The notes under the pieces were generated by a model. It made no database searches. It was not told the origin of the DNA and saw only the letters and a program-made list of their open reading frames with translations. Shown here piece by piece: positions 34,165 through 49,334 of a stretch of DNA of 64,000 bases. How positions within the stretch are numbered: the first letter of the stretch is position 1; every line of letters starts with the position of its first letter. This DNA is from Moniliella sp. 'wahieum'. Lineage: Eukaryota > Basidiomycota > Moniliellomycetes > Moniliellales > Moniliellaceae. The stretch is from NCBI GenBank assembly GCA_003971905.1, contig RSEE01000010.1:62001-126000 (forward strand), given 5' to 3'. Made by a program: the position numbers and the translations under genes.

Positions 34165-36329
34165 ATGGCCCTGCTGGTTCCCGTCCTTGCCGCCGGCACC
34201 TGAGTTCGCTCGACTATTTCGTTCCCGGCCCCCCTCCCCATCTCATACCCTTGCCCCCCCCCCCCCCCCCTTTGCAGCCAGGTGCCCCAAGGCCCACGCC
34301 CTTGTCCATGCCGCTGATGCGCATGCCCCCCGCATCATCTGGCGTGGGTACGCCCATCGCGTCTGCCTCAGCCCTCTCCGACCCCCCTCCGACCCCTTGG
34401 CCGCGGCGGCATGCTCCAATTCATCAGCAGGACTACTATGCACCCCCCCTATACCCATTGCCACCTCCTTAATCCTGTCTACCCCAAGCCAGTATGTTTC
34501 CGCGCCCTCTTCCACCTCACTTCCGCAAGTTCCCACCTTCACCTCCGCCTTTACTTCCACGACCTCCTCTACAACCGATCCAACCAGCAGCTATCCCCTC
34601 TTCCTTCTCTGCCACCATTCATGTTCTATCGCTAGCCGTACAAGGTCCTCAAGGCGGCTGCAATCCCGGCTCTGCCTTTACCGCCATCTGTTCATCTCCT
34701 TCCCTGTCTCTACCCACCCGGCTCGCCTATCAAAACTGTCGTCACCGGCACTTCTGAGACGGAGTCAGCAACTGAATCTGCCCCTTTGTCTATTGAGGAG
34801 GTGAGGACAGCGACCCCGACCAGCTCCACCACTACTGGAGAATGGACCATCGACGCTCTTGCTTCCATGTCTACCAATTCCACAGCCCAAGCAGGTGCGA
34901 TGCTGGCAAACTCTTCTGTGCAAGATGCTGGCTCCTCTGGCCCAAATGCCTCCTCCTTGCCCCTGTCTGCACCCCAAGGATCACTTGCTTCATCGCCGGA
35001 CCAACCCTCTCACACCTCGAACCAAGTAGGCAAAGTGGTGGGCAGCGTGATTGGTGGGGTGGCGGGGCTGGTTGTTTTGATTCTCCTCCTAGGTTTGCTG
35101 ATTACCTGGAGCCGCCGCCGCTTGCGCCACCCTACGAGTGCTGCCAGTCCGAAGGGAATGGAACCCCCCAGTCCTCTGAGCGAGAAAGGTAGGGCGGCTG
35201 GTTACTGGAGGAGCGCAATGGCGTGGAAGCGAAAGGATGCTTCCCTTCCACCTCCATTGCCCGTGGAGAAAGTATCCAGCAACCCATTCTCGGCACAGTC
35301 GCCTGTCCAATCCAAAGGAGAGAGCGAAGAGATCATATCCCCTTCCCGCCGCTTTTTCACTTTATCGCGTCTGGGAGCATGGTTAGGCCTCCTCCCACCA
35401 GGGGAAAAGACCCGCCTGACTCCTCTCTTCAATCCATCTCGCTTCTTTAACGGTGTCGCCCCGCCTGTTCCGGCCTTGGTGGGAAAGATGAAGGAACGGT
35501 CCCAACGGCTTGGATGGTGATTTTTACCGGTACACGTCGGCGCCAGATGTGTTTGTTCCGTCGCCGTCTCAGGAGGCCGGTTCCAACGTCTTTGCCGCCC
35601 CAACGTACGAGTGGGTGTACCACCCCATGACCCCGCCGCCGAGGGAAGAGCTCGATGTCACCCAGATCTCTGAGGTCATTTCCTCCACAACCTCCACAAC
35701 CTCTCCTCGCCCGAAGCTGCATTGGGATCAGAAGGATTTCAGCTCTGGTCGACGCTATGCCGCTGACCCAATTGGTAAAGTAGGGTCCCCTTCAGGGTCA
35801 GGCTCTTCTGGCGAAGAACAAACAGTGATACCCTCATCGGGATCACCAGGTTCGGGCAAGTGGTCAGGGCACAGTGCTGAGAGGAACCCATCTATCGCCC
35901 CGACGTTGTCGGCCTCATCACCTGATTCGCCAGACAGTCCAACCCAGCAATCGTTCGATCGGAACCAGGTTGGCCGCCAATCCCGGTATGCTGTACGTCG
36001 GACACGAAGGACCCAACACTCCCATCCCTGTCCCTCTCGTCCCGTCACCGAACCGTCACCGGCAAGCGAAGCAAATACGCCGACGGTTTCTGTCCCGCCT
36101 TGTTGCTTTTTGCCTTCGTCGTCCCTGTCCAGAGGATGCCCATCTTCACCTCGACGCACAGGGATGCGCCGCCCCTCCATCCCGGCCAATTTCACTACCT
36201 CAACGTCCTTCGAATACCATGCAGGGGATGGGAGCGTGTCTCATGCCGCCTCAGCCGTGCACCCGGGTGGTCCTTCCGCTTCCATATCACTTACCTATCC
36301 GCGAGTGGGTTACAACCCTCGCGACCTGA
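34165..36329 (+). CDS. Mucin-like single-pass plasma-membrane protein
   Basis: Not assigned to a named family. ATG 34165 gives MALLVPVLAAGT, a plausible signal peptide, after which the frame changes. The ectodomain is Ser/Thr/Pro-rich (STPSQYVSAPSSTSLPQVP, TFTSAFTSTTSSTTDPTSS, VVTGTSETESATESAP). A membrane span follows at about 35035-35106 (VVGSVIGGVAGLVVLILLLG) with a GGVAG packing motif, then a basic stop-transfer WSRRRLRH. The long cytosolic tail holds SPLSEKGRA, RFFTLSRLGAWLGLLPPGEK, and after a frame change near 35515 DGDFYRYTSAPDVFVPSPSQ and EWVYHPMTPPPREELDV. The layout resembles fungal Mid2/Wsc/Axl2-type wall sensors, without a WSC cysteine domain that I can see. Several frame changes; both ends approximate. 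Confidence 0.5.
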
Positions 36330-37694
36330 CTTGTTCTCCGCGTGTCCTTGGCCCACCGATCCTGATCGTGGCTCGAGGTTCACCTTCATCGCGCCCGTGC
36401 GCAACGCATCCGTCTCCACCTCGGCCGGCACTCACTCGGACAGGACCCACGACCGCACATCCAGTACCTCCCACAGTGTCTCCCAAAGTACCTCCCGGCA
36501 CCTGCCACAGTGCCTCCCCCCCCCTCTCTTCAGCCACCACGCTGATCGCCATCAACCCCCTGCAGCACCAAGCTTCCCTGCGCCGACCCAGCCGCACCTC
36601 CTTCGTCTCTCTTTCTCCCTTGCCTACCTGGATTGCCTGGCCCACAACCCGTACCCTCCCCCTCGCGCTACTCTCTCACTTTAGGTCCGTTGCAATCCGA
36701 AGAACAGGCGGAGACCCCGCCCGGGACCAACACGGTTGGATCCCTTCCCCCCTTGCCCCACTGTGCGCCCAGGCATCAGGGTCTCGGCACGTGCCTCGCA
36801 GAAGGCGAAGGTGCCGAGTGTTCGGACGATGGCCAAAAACATCCCATGCGCCCCTCACGCCCCCGCAGCGTAGCGTTCGGTCCCCGCCCTTCCCCTCGTC
36901 CTTGCACCGCGGTACGTCGCCGAGGGTGGTGAGGCGGGATCCGGACTGCGTGGGGGAGAAACATGTTACCATGTTAACCTGCCCCCCCTCTGCCTTGACG
37001 TTGTTTCTCCTTGCCCACGCGGAAAGCAAAAGCAATAGGAGGCTGGGGCAGGTCCTTAACTAACCCTTAGGTCGTATAAGAGTTTTCGTTCTGTTATACC
37101 CATTCCGTCCAACGACGCTTCTACATGCCACTCTTGCAGTGACTAGTGATTCCGCATCGCCCATTGCCCACTCGGGCGTGGGTTGTACAAAGAACATTTC
37201 TTTCCTTCCAATGCACTTGCTTCCCACCTGTTTTTTCCAGATCAAAAAATCCACGCTTGCCTCTCTTTTCTTTCCCTTCCCCCCATCCCCCCGCCCCCCT
37301 GGACGAGGCAGGGGGCACAACCAGGTTACTCACCATAGATCGATCGCCCCCACGCACCGATACCAACACGGGTTCCGGCCACCTCCATCCCTGTGGGATT
37401 CCCAGGCACATCAAAACAAAACAAAACAAGGACAGGATAGGATAAGATATGGAGGTAATGTATGAGGTGTGGCCCGTAGTTTGTGATTACTTGGGTAGTC
37501 ACGTCGGGGGCCGGGCATGGACTCGGACTCGAACACCCACCCTGACCCCGATCCCGACCTTGATCCTGACCCTGATCTCGATGTCAACACCAACGCCAGC
37601 ACCCACGCGGATCAGCAGCGACCTGGGCCGGTACAGGATCGAAACCAAGCTACCCAGATGATGTGTTGTCCTTGCCGCTCTTGCCAGTCGATCT
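36330..37694. other. Region downstream of the membrane-protein gene
   Basis: One frame of the preceding gene stays open to 37063 but becomes Pro/Ser/Arg-rich without features, so I do not trust it as coding. About 37510-37600 has a CCTGACCCCGATC-type tandem repeat (Asp-Pro codons on plus). Convergent with SET9, whose stop is at 37695. Confidence 0.35.
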
Positions 37695-42163
<4,469 letters not shown>

Positions 42164-42469
42164 GTGGCACCCTGCTTACCTCATCGGCATTGCCTGACGA
42201 GTGACTAGTGAGTAGTGGTCGATGATCGCGCCTGCCTCGGCCGGCAGCAGCAGCCACTATAACCCATGGCTGCCCAAGCCAACCCTGCTGCCCCGCCCGC
42301 TTTTTTGCGGCAGCCGGCAAATTGAAAGGAACCGCGCACCACGCCAGTGTGGGGCGTCCCCGTCCCCCTAGGGTTGGGCCTCCGCCGTCACACGCCCCCC
42401 CGCCCTCCATACTCTCCGCGCGAGCCACACCGCATCTGCCTCCCCTCCGTTGCCCCTCCTCCCCTCCCG
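42164..42469. promoter_or_regulatory. Divergent promoter SET9 / RPS4
   Basis: About 305 bp between two divergent starts. Contains GTGGTCGATGATCGCG (42215-42230), similar to strings in other promoters here, a CACTATAACCCATGG element and a pyrimidine-rich stretch just before the RPS4 ATG, as is usual for ribosomal protein genes. Confidence 0.45.
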
Positions 42470-43243
42470 ATGGTCCGTGTCCTCGCAAGCATCTCAAGCG
42501 GCTCGCAGCGCCCTCGAGCTGGATGCTCGACAAGCTGGGCGGCGTGTACGCCCCCGCCCCAGCACCGGCCCCCACAAGTTGCGTGAGAGCTTGCCGATGG
42601 TCGTGCTGCTGCTGCGCAACCGTTGAAGTATGCTCTCAACGGCCGCGAGGTCAACACGATTGTCCAGCAGCGCCTCATCAAGGGGACAACAAGGTGCGCA
42701 CCGACATTACCTACCCCACTGGCTTTATGGATGATCAGCATTGAAAAGTCGGGCGAGTACTTCCGCATCCTCTACGACGTCAAGGGCCGCTTTGTCGTCC
42801 ACCGCATTGCTCCCGAGGCTGCCTACAAGCTGCTCAAGGTCAAGCGTGCAGAGCTCGGCCCGCGCGGCGTACCCACATTGTCACCCACGACGGCCGCACC
42901 ATCCGCTACCCGGACCCGACGTCAAGGCTGGTGACTCGATCAAGTTCAACCTGGTGAACAAGCTGGAGGAGATTGTCAAGTTCCAACAGGGGCCTCGGTC
43001 ATGGCCACTGGCGGACGTAACCAAGGTCGCGTCGGCGTGATCATTGGTCGCGACTCACACCCTGGTGGCTTTGACATCGTTCATGTCCGCGACCCGATTG
43101 GCCGCGAATTCTCCACCCGCATTGGCAACATTTTCATCACTGGCAACGACGGCCACACTTGATCTCCCCCCCCCGGTGGCATCAAACTCACCATCACCGA
43201 GGAGCGTGACCAGCGCCGCGCCCAACGTGAGGCGGCGAACTAA
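42470..43243 (+). CDS. RPS4: 40S ribosomal protein eS4
   Basis: Small-subunit RNA-binding protein (S4e, KOW and S4-like folds). Conserved blocks run in order without gaps: [180 protein letters not shown], stop 43241-43243. They occupy alternating frames. Single-base changes are inferred near 42552 (C run), 42622 (T run), 42681 (G run), 42735, 42873 (C run), 42914 (C run) and 42989 (G run). Between these points conservation is nearly complete, which argues for sequence error rather than pseudogene decay. The start at 42470 is the likeliest; a tiny upstream exon cannot be excluded. Confidence 0.9.
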
Positions 43244-43843
43244 GCGTTCCCTTTCCACCGCTGTAGGGGAAGGTGTCCCTACCCCCCTGAGCCCCCTCAT
43301 CCCACTATATTCCTCTTGAGGTCGGGTACAGGGAGGAGGGGATGGATATCTGTCTTTCCACTGGTTCCCCTATTCCCTTTCCGTCCCTGGTGTAGCAAGA
43401 TGGAAGGGCAAAAAAAAACGATTTCTCACTAGGCCTATGCATGTACCTCCCCCCCCCCTCACTCTTGGCATGACCTATGCCTTGCCCCAATGAAGAAAGA
43501 AAACTATCCTGCTTCCAACCTTGGGCGCGTGCTACCTGACCGCATGTGCGGCTGAGGCCTTCTCTCTAGCCTCAAACTTGCAAGCCGTGAGAGGTGCGTT
43601 AGGGCCCAACACGTCTCAGGGTTTATATTGGTAGAGTATCGGCTATCTGTGCTCCCAGTCGTCCCACGCGGGGGAGAAATACGAAAGAGCAACGGCAGTA
43701 GGCTTCAGTGGGCTTGGGTGGGCACAGTCTAGTAGGTATTTCAACTTGCGGCAGAGCAGGTGAATCGCAGAGGGAGAGGGTGCGGGAAGCGTTTCTGGAG
43801 GCAGGTAAAAACAAAAAGAACAGTGATGGTAGCCGGAAAAAAG
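43244..43843. other. 3' flank of RPS4
   Basis: No gene seen. Contains poly-A and poly-C runs at 43410-43460 and the downstream flank of the minus-strand tRNA. Confidence 0.4.
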
Positions 43844-43949
43844 TGCACTCGCCGGGATTCGAACCCGGGCAACAACTTATGCTAGCTCCTCGTGATGGAA
43901 CCCCACAGTACATGGGAAAGTTGCATCTTAACCACTTGATCACGAGTGC
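43844..43949 (-). tRNA. tRNA-Gly (anticodon CCC) with long intron
   Basis: Minus-strand cloverleaf: acceptor GCACTCG with CGAGTGC, short D-stem with AGTGGTTAA loop, anticodon stem CAACT/AGTTG, four-base variable loop, T-arm CCGGG-TTCGAAT-CCCGG, discriminator A. Placing the anticodon loop as T-T-CCC-A-[intron]-A gives anticodon CCC and a 34-nt intron after position 37; 72 nt mature. The acceptor, D-loop and T-arm fit fungal glycine tRNAs. The anticodon depends on the intron placement, so identity is slightly less sure than the tRNA call. Confidence 0.82.
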
Positions 43950-44819
43950 TCGATACAATATGAACACCTGCAGAGTAATACAAGTTGTGTAGGCAGTTTT
44001 ATTCGTGGTTTCTCACTCTTCTTTCCTCTCCTGGAAAACCCTTCTCGGCAATAGAGAGCGAGAGTCAATTGAGCCATGCGTGATACCAGAGTTGCGGTGG
44101 GGGACGTGGGGTTGTGGGCCATGCAGAGGCTCCTGGGGGGACCGAAGCTAAAAAGGCTACTCTCTTCAGGATTCTTAGTATACGGAGTTGATGAGGCGTA
44201 CTAGTAGAAACTCCGAGAGGTGCACCTTGGTGTGTTCTGCGCTGCAGGGGTGCGTGGCCCCTGGGGATGGCAAGACCCCTGCAGGCGGAACGCATCTTCC
44301 AACGACACCACCCCCCTCCATCCCATCGCATCATCACAGGGGGTTCCCAAAGGCAGAAAATGAATACATCGCATCTCGCATCTCCCTGCTCCACCGCCCT
44401 CTAATACACGCTCATCAAGCCCGTCCAGCGATGCAATGAATCAAACGCATGGCGGCCGGCTTGGGTTGCGTCGGCAGCGAGGACAAGAGGCTGGGCACAA
44501 GTACGTTGTGTGGCGGTGGAGGGCGCAAGGGCTTTACTCTTGGCTTGATCGATCGTGTGGTATAGTATCTGCGTGGGGGTGCATTGTTGCTCAGGTGCAT
44601 CGTAGTAGGCCGATTGCGCTTGCCGACACATGGATGTGGTTGCAGCCACATAGACGGTAATCTTAGTCGGGGTTATTGAATGTGGGAGGGGGGGCTGAAG
44701 AGGGGTGTCGACTTCATATCTGTTGTGCCTTCCCCCCAAACCGCGTCACACCCGCCCGCCCGCTGCTGCCTTTTCCCTCTTCCACATCCCGCACTCTTCA
44801 CCCCTCCCTGCCGGACCAC
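43950..44819. other. Intergenic tRNA-Gly to CPSF6-like gene
   Basis: No protein family seen on either strand. Right part is the promoter of the RRM gene. Confidence 0.4.
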
Positions 44820-46262
44820 ATGGACTTTGATCTCTACGCCGTGCGTTCCTCGTGCCTCTCCGCTCCGTTCTCCGTCCTTGCAAACACACACTCCGCCCCC
44901 CGCCATCGCCTTCCCACCTCGCTGCGCCCACCTCTCCACAGGGCGCATCCTATAGACTCTCTTTTGTCGTCCTACCCCCTACTACTGACCTGCCTTCTCT
45001 TCCTCCTCCTCCTCCTCCTCCTCCTCCTCCTCCTCCTCCTCCTCCCTCCTCCTCCTCCTCCTCCTCCTCCTCCTCCTCCTCCTCCTCCTCCTCCTCCTCC
45101 TCCTCCTCCTCCTCTTCCTCCTCCTCCTGTGCCCCACAATGTCCTTTTCCTCCTCCTGGCTTCGCCGTGGCCCACAGGACGATCTCAACCTACCACACCT
45201 CAGCCCCACTGCCGCCTCATCCGACGTGGGTCATCCCCCCCCCCGCACCCCGCAACCGCAAGCGCTCCGCACTCCTCTCCGCTCTCAACCAAGAGCCCCT
45301 ACGACGATCCATGGCAGGCTCCACCGCGCTTCCCTGACCCGAACGTGTTGGATGCTGTAACGATGAGCGAGGTGCCCTGGGGCGTACTATATCCCATCCC
45401 TCCCCCCGCTCTGAAAGGCTGACAATACATGGTGCTTTCGCCCCCACTCCCCTCCGTCCCTATCGCGTCCGCTACCTGCAGTGGTCTACCGACGAGGACG
45501 TGCGTCGATCGGCGGCCGAAGCAGGGGTCAATATACCCTCCCTCCGCGACATTACGTTTCCAAGAGCACAAAGTCAATGGCAAGTCTAAGGGAATGGTGT
45601 ACATAGTCACCCTTCCGCGTACGACGCAGCATGCCTGCACCAGTACTGGCTCGGCCACCCTTTGGAGGGCCAGCAACGAGTGGACGTGCACGTGGTCGCA
45701 TCAGCGCTGGGCAATCCATTTGCCGTTTTGCCAAGCAAAGAGGCTCGGCATAACCATAACCCTGCGCTTTCCCGCGGCTCAGCGCCACGTAACTTTGTCC
45801 CCGTCCAGCTGGACCGCCACACGTGCCACAGGTTGCCGCGGGCTTGTCTTCTCTCCTCTTCGCTTTCGGCATTCCCTCACTCCCTTCGCTCTCGGCACCG
45901 CCCTCGCTACCGGCTGCGCTCCCGTAGCTCCGCCCCTGCTGCCCATGATGGTGGCCGGGATGAATCGCAATGCGATGGTATGTTGGCGGGCGTTGGGGCA
46001 GTGGGACAACTCAGTGCCCCGCGCCGCGCACCGGGCCTTCCCCTCCGACCTGTCACGCCCAGCGCGGACGAGCGCGGGAGCAGCGCCCGCGCCCGCCGTG
46101 GACGAAGAACAAATGGCAAGCGGGCACGGCCGTGCTGAAGAAGGGAAATGCACAGGCACAGCAGCGCAGATAAACCACCAACAGATGAGCGGTTTGGTGC
46201 CGGCGCGAATGAAAATGAATATGTGCGGGTGGGGCGAGAAGGTAAGCAGGGAGGAAGCCTAG
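44820..46262 (+). CDS. CPSF6-like RRM protein (3'-end processing factor)
   Basis: Fungal protein with the RRM type seen in cleavage factor I large subunit (CPSF6/7) relatives; probable nuclear pre-mRNA 3'-end factor. Exon 1 is only 21 nt (MDFDLYA, 44820-44840), then intron 44841-44941 (GTGCGT donor, CCACAG acceptor). Exon 2 starts GASYRLSFVVLPPTTDLPSL and runs into a (CCT)n tract read as poly-Pro, shifting to poly-Ser in part. Then YDDPWQAPPRFPDPN, the RRM core YLQWSTDEDVRRSAAEAGVN, DITF, EHKVNGKSKGMVYIVT (RNP1-like), and VDVHVVASALGNPFAVLP, the family hallmark after the RRM. The C-terminus is low complexity (LLPMMVAGMNRNAM). Frames change around the repeat, near 45425, 45560 and 45600. Boundaries after 45750 are approximate. 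Confidence 0.72.
45002..45127. repeat. CCT trinucleotide tract, about 40 units
   Basis: Long CTC/CCT run with one phase slip (CTCCCTCCT near 45045) and one TTC interruption near 45114. It lies in the coding region of the CPSF6-like gene, so a slip changes poly-Pro to poly-Ser or poly-Leu. Confidence 0.95.
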
Positions 46263-47135
46263 CTGCTGTGGGCGTGGTACGTGTTATAGGGGCTGTTGGG
46301 GCTGATGTCAGAAACAACACCAACAGTAGCGGGGACTCGAGGGGGGGGGGGCAACTGGAATAAGATCCAAAATAGTTGGAGAACGCACTGCCCAGCTGGT
46401 CCAGGAGCCCAGTACACGCGTGGATGGGAGAGTCAGTCCCTGGCATGGATAAGACCTGCCCCTCACGCACCCTCCCTTGGCTGGGCAGCACCCTCCACCG
46501 CCCTCGTGGCGGCGGATGTGGGCCTTACTGTTGCCCTCTGTCTCCCCCGGGAGTGGATGGGGTGGAACGGGGTGTCGCACATGGGTCTCGCGGGCGCCAC
46601 GTCCTAGACAGGTACCGCTCTTGGATTGATGGTTTGGATGACAAGGTGGATGCTTTGGGGAAGAGTACCCTGTTCTGGCGACGACTGACATCCATACAAG
46701 AAAACCCCGCCTGGGCCTCATGCTCCAGCAGTCTGCTCTCGCAGTCTGCGAGGATGGATGGAGCGGTGGCTATGAAAAGGTGCGGGGCTTACCCTGCGGC
46801 TGAGTCCCCTTGGGGTGACGCGTGACTTTTGACGGCTGGGTGTGGGGTGGGGGTGGGGGTAGGTTGTGCGGCGTGCTTTCACGTTCGCACATTTTCATGT
46901 TTCATGCGTCTGCCCCAAGTACTTACCTTGGACGCCCTCGTCCTCCCCATCCCCATCCTCCCCAATCCCCATCCTCCCCATCCCCATCCTCCCCATCCCC
47001 ATCCTCCCCATCCCCATCCTCCCCATCCCCATCCTCCCCCCCTGCTTGCCTGGGACGCCGGCCCGAGGTTGAATTTGCCTTTGGCCATCGCCTCACCTTC
47101 CGGTCCATGCGCCTCCGCCCGCACACGAGGCCGAG
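46263..47135. other. Intergenic with CCCCATCCTC minisatellite
   Basis: Holds 3' flank of the RRM gene. At about 46946-47037 a minisatellite of roughly six to seven 15-nt CCCCATCCCCATCCT-like units. No convincing gene; frames through the minisatellite are chance. Confidence 0.5.
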
Positions 47136-47747
47136 GTGGACGTGTACCCGTCCACCCACCCCATCCACCCACCAGCCCGCACCGCCTCGCACCCCTCCCC
47201 TGGGTCCTCTACCTCCTCCCGCACCGACGCCGCACCCGCACCCGCAACCGCCGCGCACTCCGCCGCCAGCCTGCCCCCTGGCTCCACGACCTCGCGCACC
47301 CACCTGGGCCCCTTGTCGCGCTCGACGCCACCCCACGACCTAGAGGGCGCCCTTACCACCCTCCTCGCCGGCAGGAGAGCCACCTCAACTGGTCTTTGCT
47401 CGCCACCGGTCCCGGCGCTGAATGATACGGGCGCTGACGCCCTAGACGAAAGCTACTACTTTGATCCCTCTCGCATGGCGGTCTCGACCCCCACCGTATG
47501 GCACTGGTCGGCCCCCACACGTGCCAGCATGCCCTTCTCTCCCTTTGGACCAGCACGCGCCGTCCCCCTGTCCCCCGCCCCAACTCGCTCTCCTCTTTAC
47601 CCCCTCCCTTTCCCCCCCTCCGCATCCGCATCCGCATCCGCATCCACAATCCGCATCCGCATCTGCGTCCTCCGCCCGCTGGCTCCTCCCTGTCCCGATC
47701 CTTCTTGGCTAGCGAGCCGGACCGAGCTGCCCAGACCTCACGCCTGA
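47136..47747 (+). CDS. Hypothetical protein, doubtful
   Basis: Not recognised. An open frame of about 204 codons without an ATG at its left end, Ser/Pro/Thr/Ala-rich (SSTSSRTDAAPAPATAAHSA). Two less repetitive segments look more protein-like: PHDLEGALTTLLAG and ALDESYYFDPSRMAVSTPT. An Ala-Ser dipeptide run comes from a CCGCAT hexamer repeat at 47617-47660. No signal peptide, span or domain. Given the base composition it may be non-coding, or an exon of a gene whose other exons I cannot place. Confidence 0.25.
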   Translation: MDVYPSTHPIHPPARTASHPSPGSSTSSRTDAAPAPATAAHSAASLPPGSTTSRTHLGPLSRSTPPHDLEGALTTLLAGRRATSTGLCSPPVPALNDTGADALDESYYFDPSRMAVSTPTVWHWSAPTRASMPFSPFGPARAVPLSPAPTRSPLYPLPFPPSASASASASTIRIRICVLRPLAPPCPDPSWLASRTELPRPHA

Positions 47748-48041
47748 CCAAGCAGCTCCTCTTGGCGCTCAGCCTACGGCCAGAGGCCAAGTATAGATCT
47801 CATCTATTGCCACGCACAGTAACGTGCTCCACGTTGGGGCCCCTCCCCCCCGGTCAAACAAGTAAGAAACAAGCTCGATTACCGCGCCACTTACTCGGCC
47901 AACGCAGGGCCAGCTGCGCCGTGCAGTAAATTCTCCAGCTCGCTAACGCCAAGGGTGGCTCTTCATCCCCGCGCCCCCAGCGCGAAGCGCATTTGACAAC
48001 TGATTAGGTGTGTGCGAATGGCAAGCAGCGGTGCGGGAGCG

Positions 48042-48583
48042 CTAGCGCAGACCGACATAGAACCTCCCCCCATTGCTCAGTGGCTCCTCCTGCACCCACA
48101 CCAGGTCCGTGTTGGGGTACTTGTCCACGTACCGTGCTAGCGCGTCGTACGGCAGGGGCGAAATCAAATTTTGGTCCAGTCGACTGATCGCCACGTTGTA
48201 CGGCCCTGGTCCCGACGTCGCTTCAGCGTAGCAGTACACGCGTCCTGTGCAAATCCAAATCGCGTGCCGTTGATTAGGCTCGGGCGGGAGCAGCGGGTCT
48301 GGCCTGTCGGCTTCGTGAGGGTTGGCAATGTACTTTTGGACCCACCGCCGCGCACGGTAAACAGTCCGTGAGTGCTCAGGCTGAGCCGCGAGTGCGCCAT
48401 AGGGTGATGCAGGAGCGACGTGGACATCAAGTGGATCCGAGGTTTGCAGAACTCACGGTGAACTTGGCGCGGAAGCACGTGGAAGCAGTTAAGTAGTTTA
48501 CTGGCGTGGTGGGTGTAGACGAACTGCATGTTGCAGTCTTGGTGTTGGCAGTTCATCGTTACTGTCAATGATACACTACGCAT
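48042..48583 (-). pseudogene. KGD1: KGD1 3' fragment (2-oxoglutarate dehydrogenase E1)
   Basis: Only about the last 170 residues of the mitochondrial 2-oxoglutarate dehydrogenase E1 are represented. Minus strand: CNMQFVYTHHASKLLNCFHV, LPRQVHREFCKPRIHLMSTS and LLHHPMAHSRLSLS correspond to the conserved ANYFHVLRRQ...KSLLRHP region. One frame over, YNVAISRLDQNLISPLPYDA, RYVDKYPNTDLVWVQEEPLS and NGGRFYVGLR match the terminal region up to the YVxPR-like motif. No thiamine-diphosphate domain or other upstream part lies to the right (48584 onwards is AT-rich and non-coding), so about 850 residues are missing. Substitutions at usually fixed positions (PRQ for RRQ, HHP for RHP) and a weaker middle suggest a real relic from duplication or rearrangement, not just read error. 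Confidence 0.75.
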
Positions 48584-49334
48584 TAGTTGTTGGAAAAGTC
48601 ACCACTGTCCCTCTCATATGGTCAAGTTCTTAGGATCAACCAAGGAGTAGCCCAATGTGATCCCCATGCAATGTCCCGTACTCCGACAGCGGAGCAAAAG
48701 AGAGGGAAGAAAGAGGAGAGGCAAGTTACATCAACAGAGGTACACTAGTTGCCATTTACAATTTGCTAGCTTTTCATGAGCTGCTAGTTACCAGTTACCA
48801 GCCCCCCCAGAGTGCTTCTCCCGCCGGGAGTGCAGACACTGCCCCTGCGCGAGCTCAGATCATCTGCCCGCGAAGTATCCTCCTGCATCAGCACATGTCG
48901 TGGTGAATGTTCGGGCTACCACCCTGGGATCTATGACCGCTCATCTGTTTTCCCACTTCCCGGCCGCCGCCTCGCCAGAGCGGCGCGCATGGCCATGTGG
49001 TCTGCTTGCTCGGTCTGGTGCTCCGGCTACCGGGGACACCATCATATCGCATGGGTTTAATCATACATGGCCTCCGTAACTGCGCCTCCCCAGCATCCTT
49101 GCCCCGCGGGTGGTAGGTACGCCCTCCCCCCCTTCCCTGAAGAGGGAATAGAAAGGCAACAGGACACAACACACTGCGTAGCAGCGTGGCAGAGGGAGGG
49201 GCAGGAAAGGAAGGGAGAAAAGTTGGGGCGGGAGAGGGAGAGGGAGGGTTAGCGCAAGGCATGAGGGATGCAACAGTCTACCGGAGCACACGACTGCAGC
49301 ACCCAACGTGCCGGTCCAACGACTGCCAGGCCAC
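48584..49334. other. Intergenic KGD1 relic to uL23 gene
   Basis: No gene seen. 3' flank of uL23 with a purine-rich GGGAGAGGGAGAGGGAGG stretch at about 49230-49248. Confidence 0.4.

Noticed and set aside
33782-34804. 340-codon plus-strand open frame
   Set aside because: Starts in promoter-like DNA and has no N-terminal features; only its last part overlaps the membrane-protein ectodomain.
42470-43243. RPS4 as a pseudogene
   Set aside because: All conserved blocks are present in order; the breaks are single bases, mostly in homopolymers, and the same pattern affects other essential genes here. Sequence error explains it better.
44972-45209. Minus-strand poly-Gly / poly-Glu frames
   Set aside because: Antisense readings of the CCT tract.
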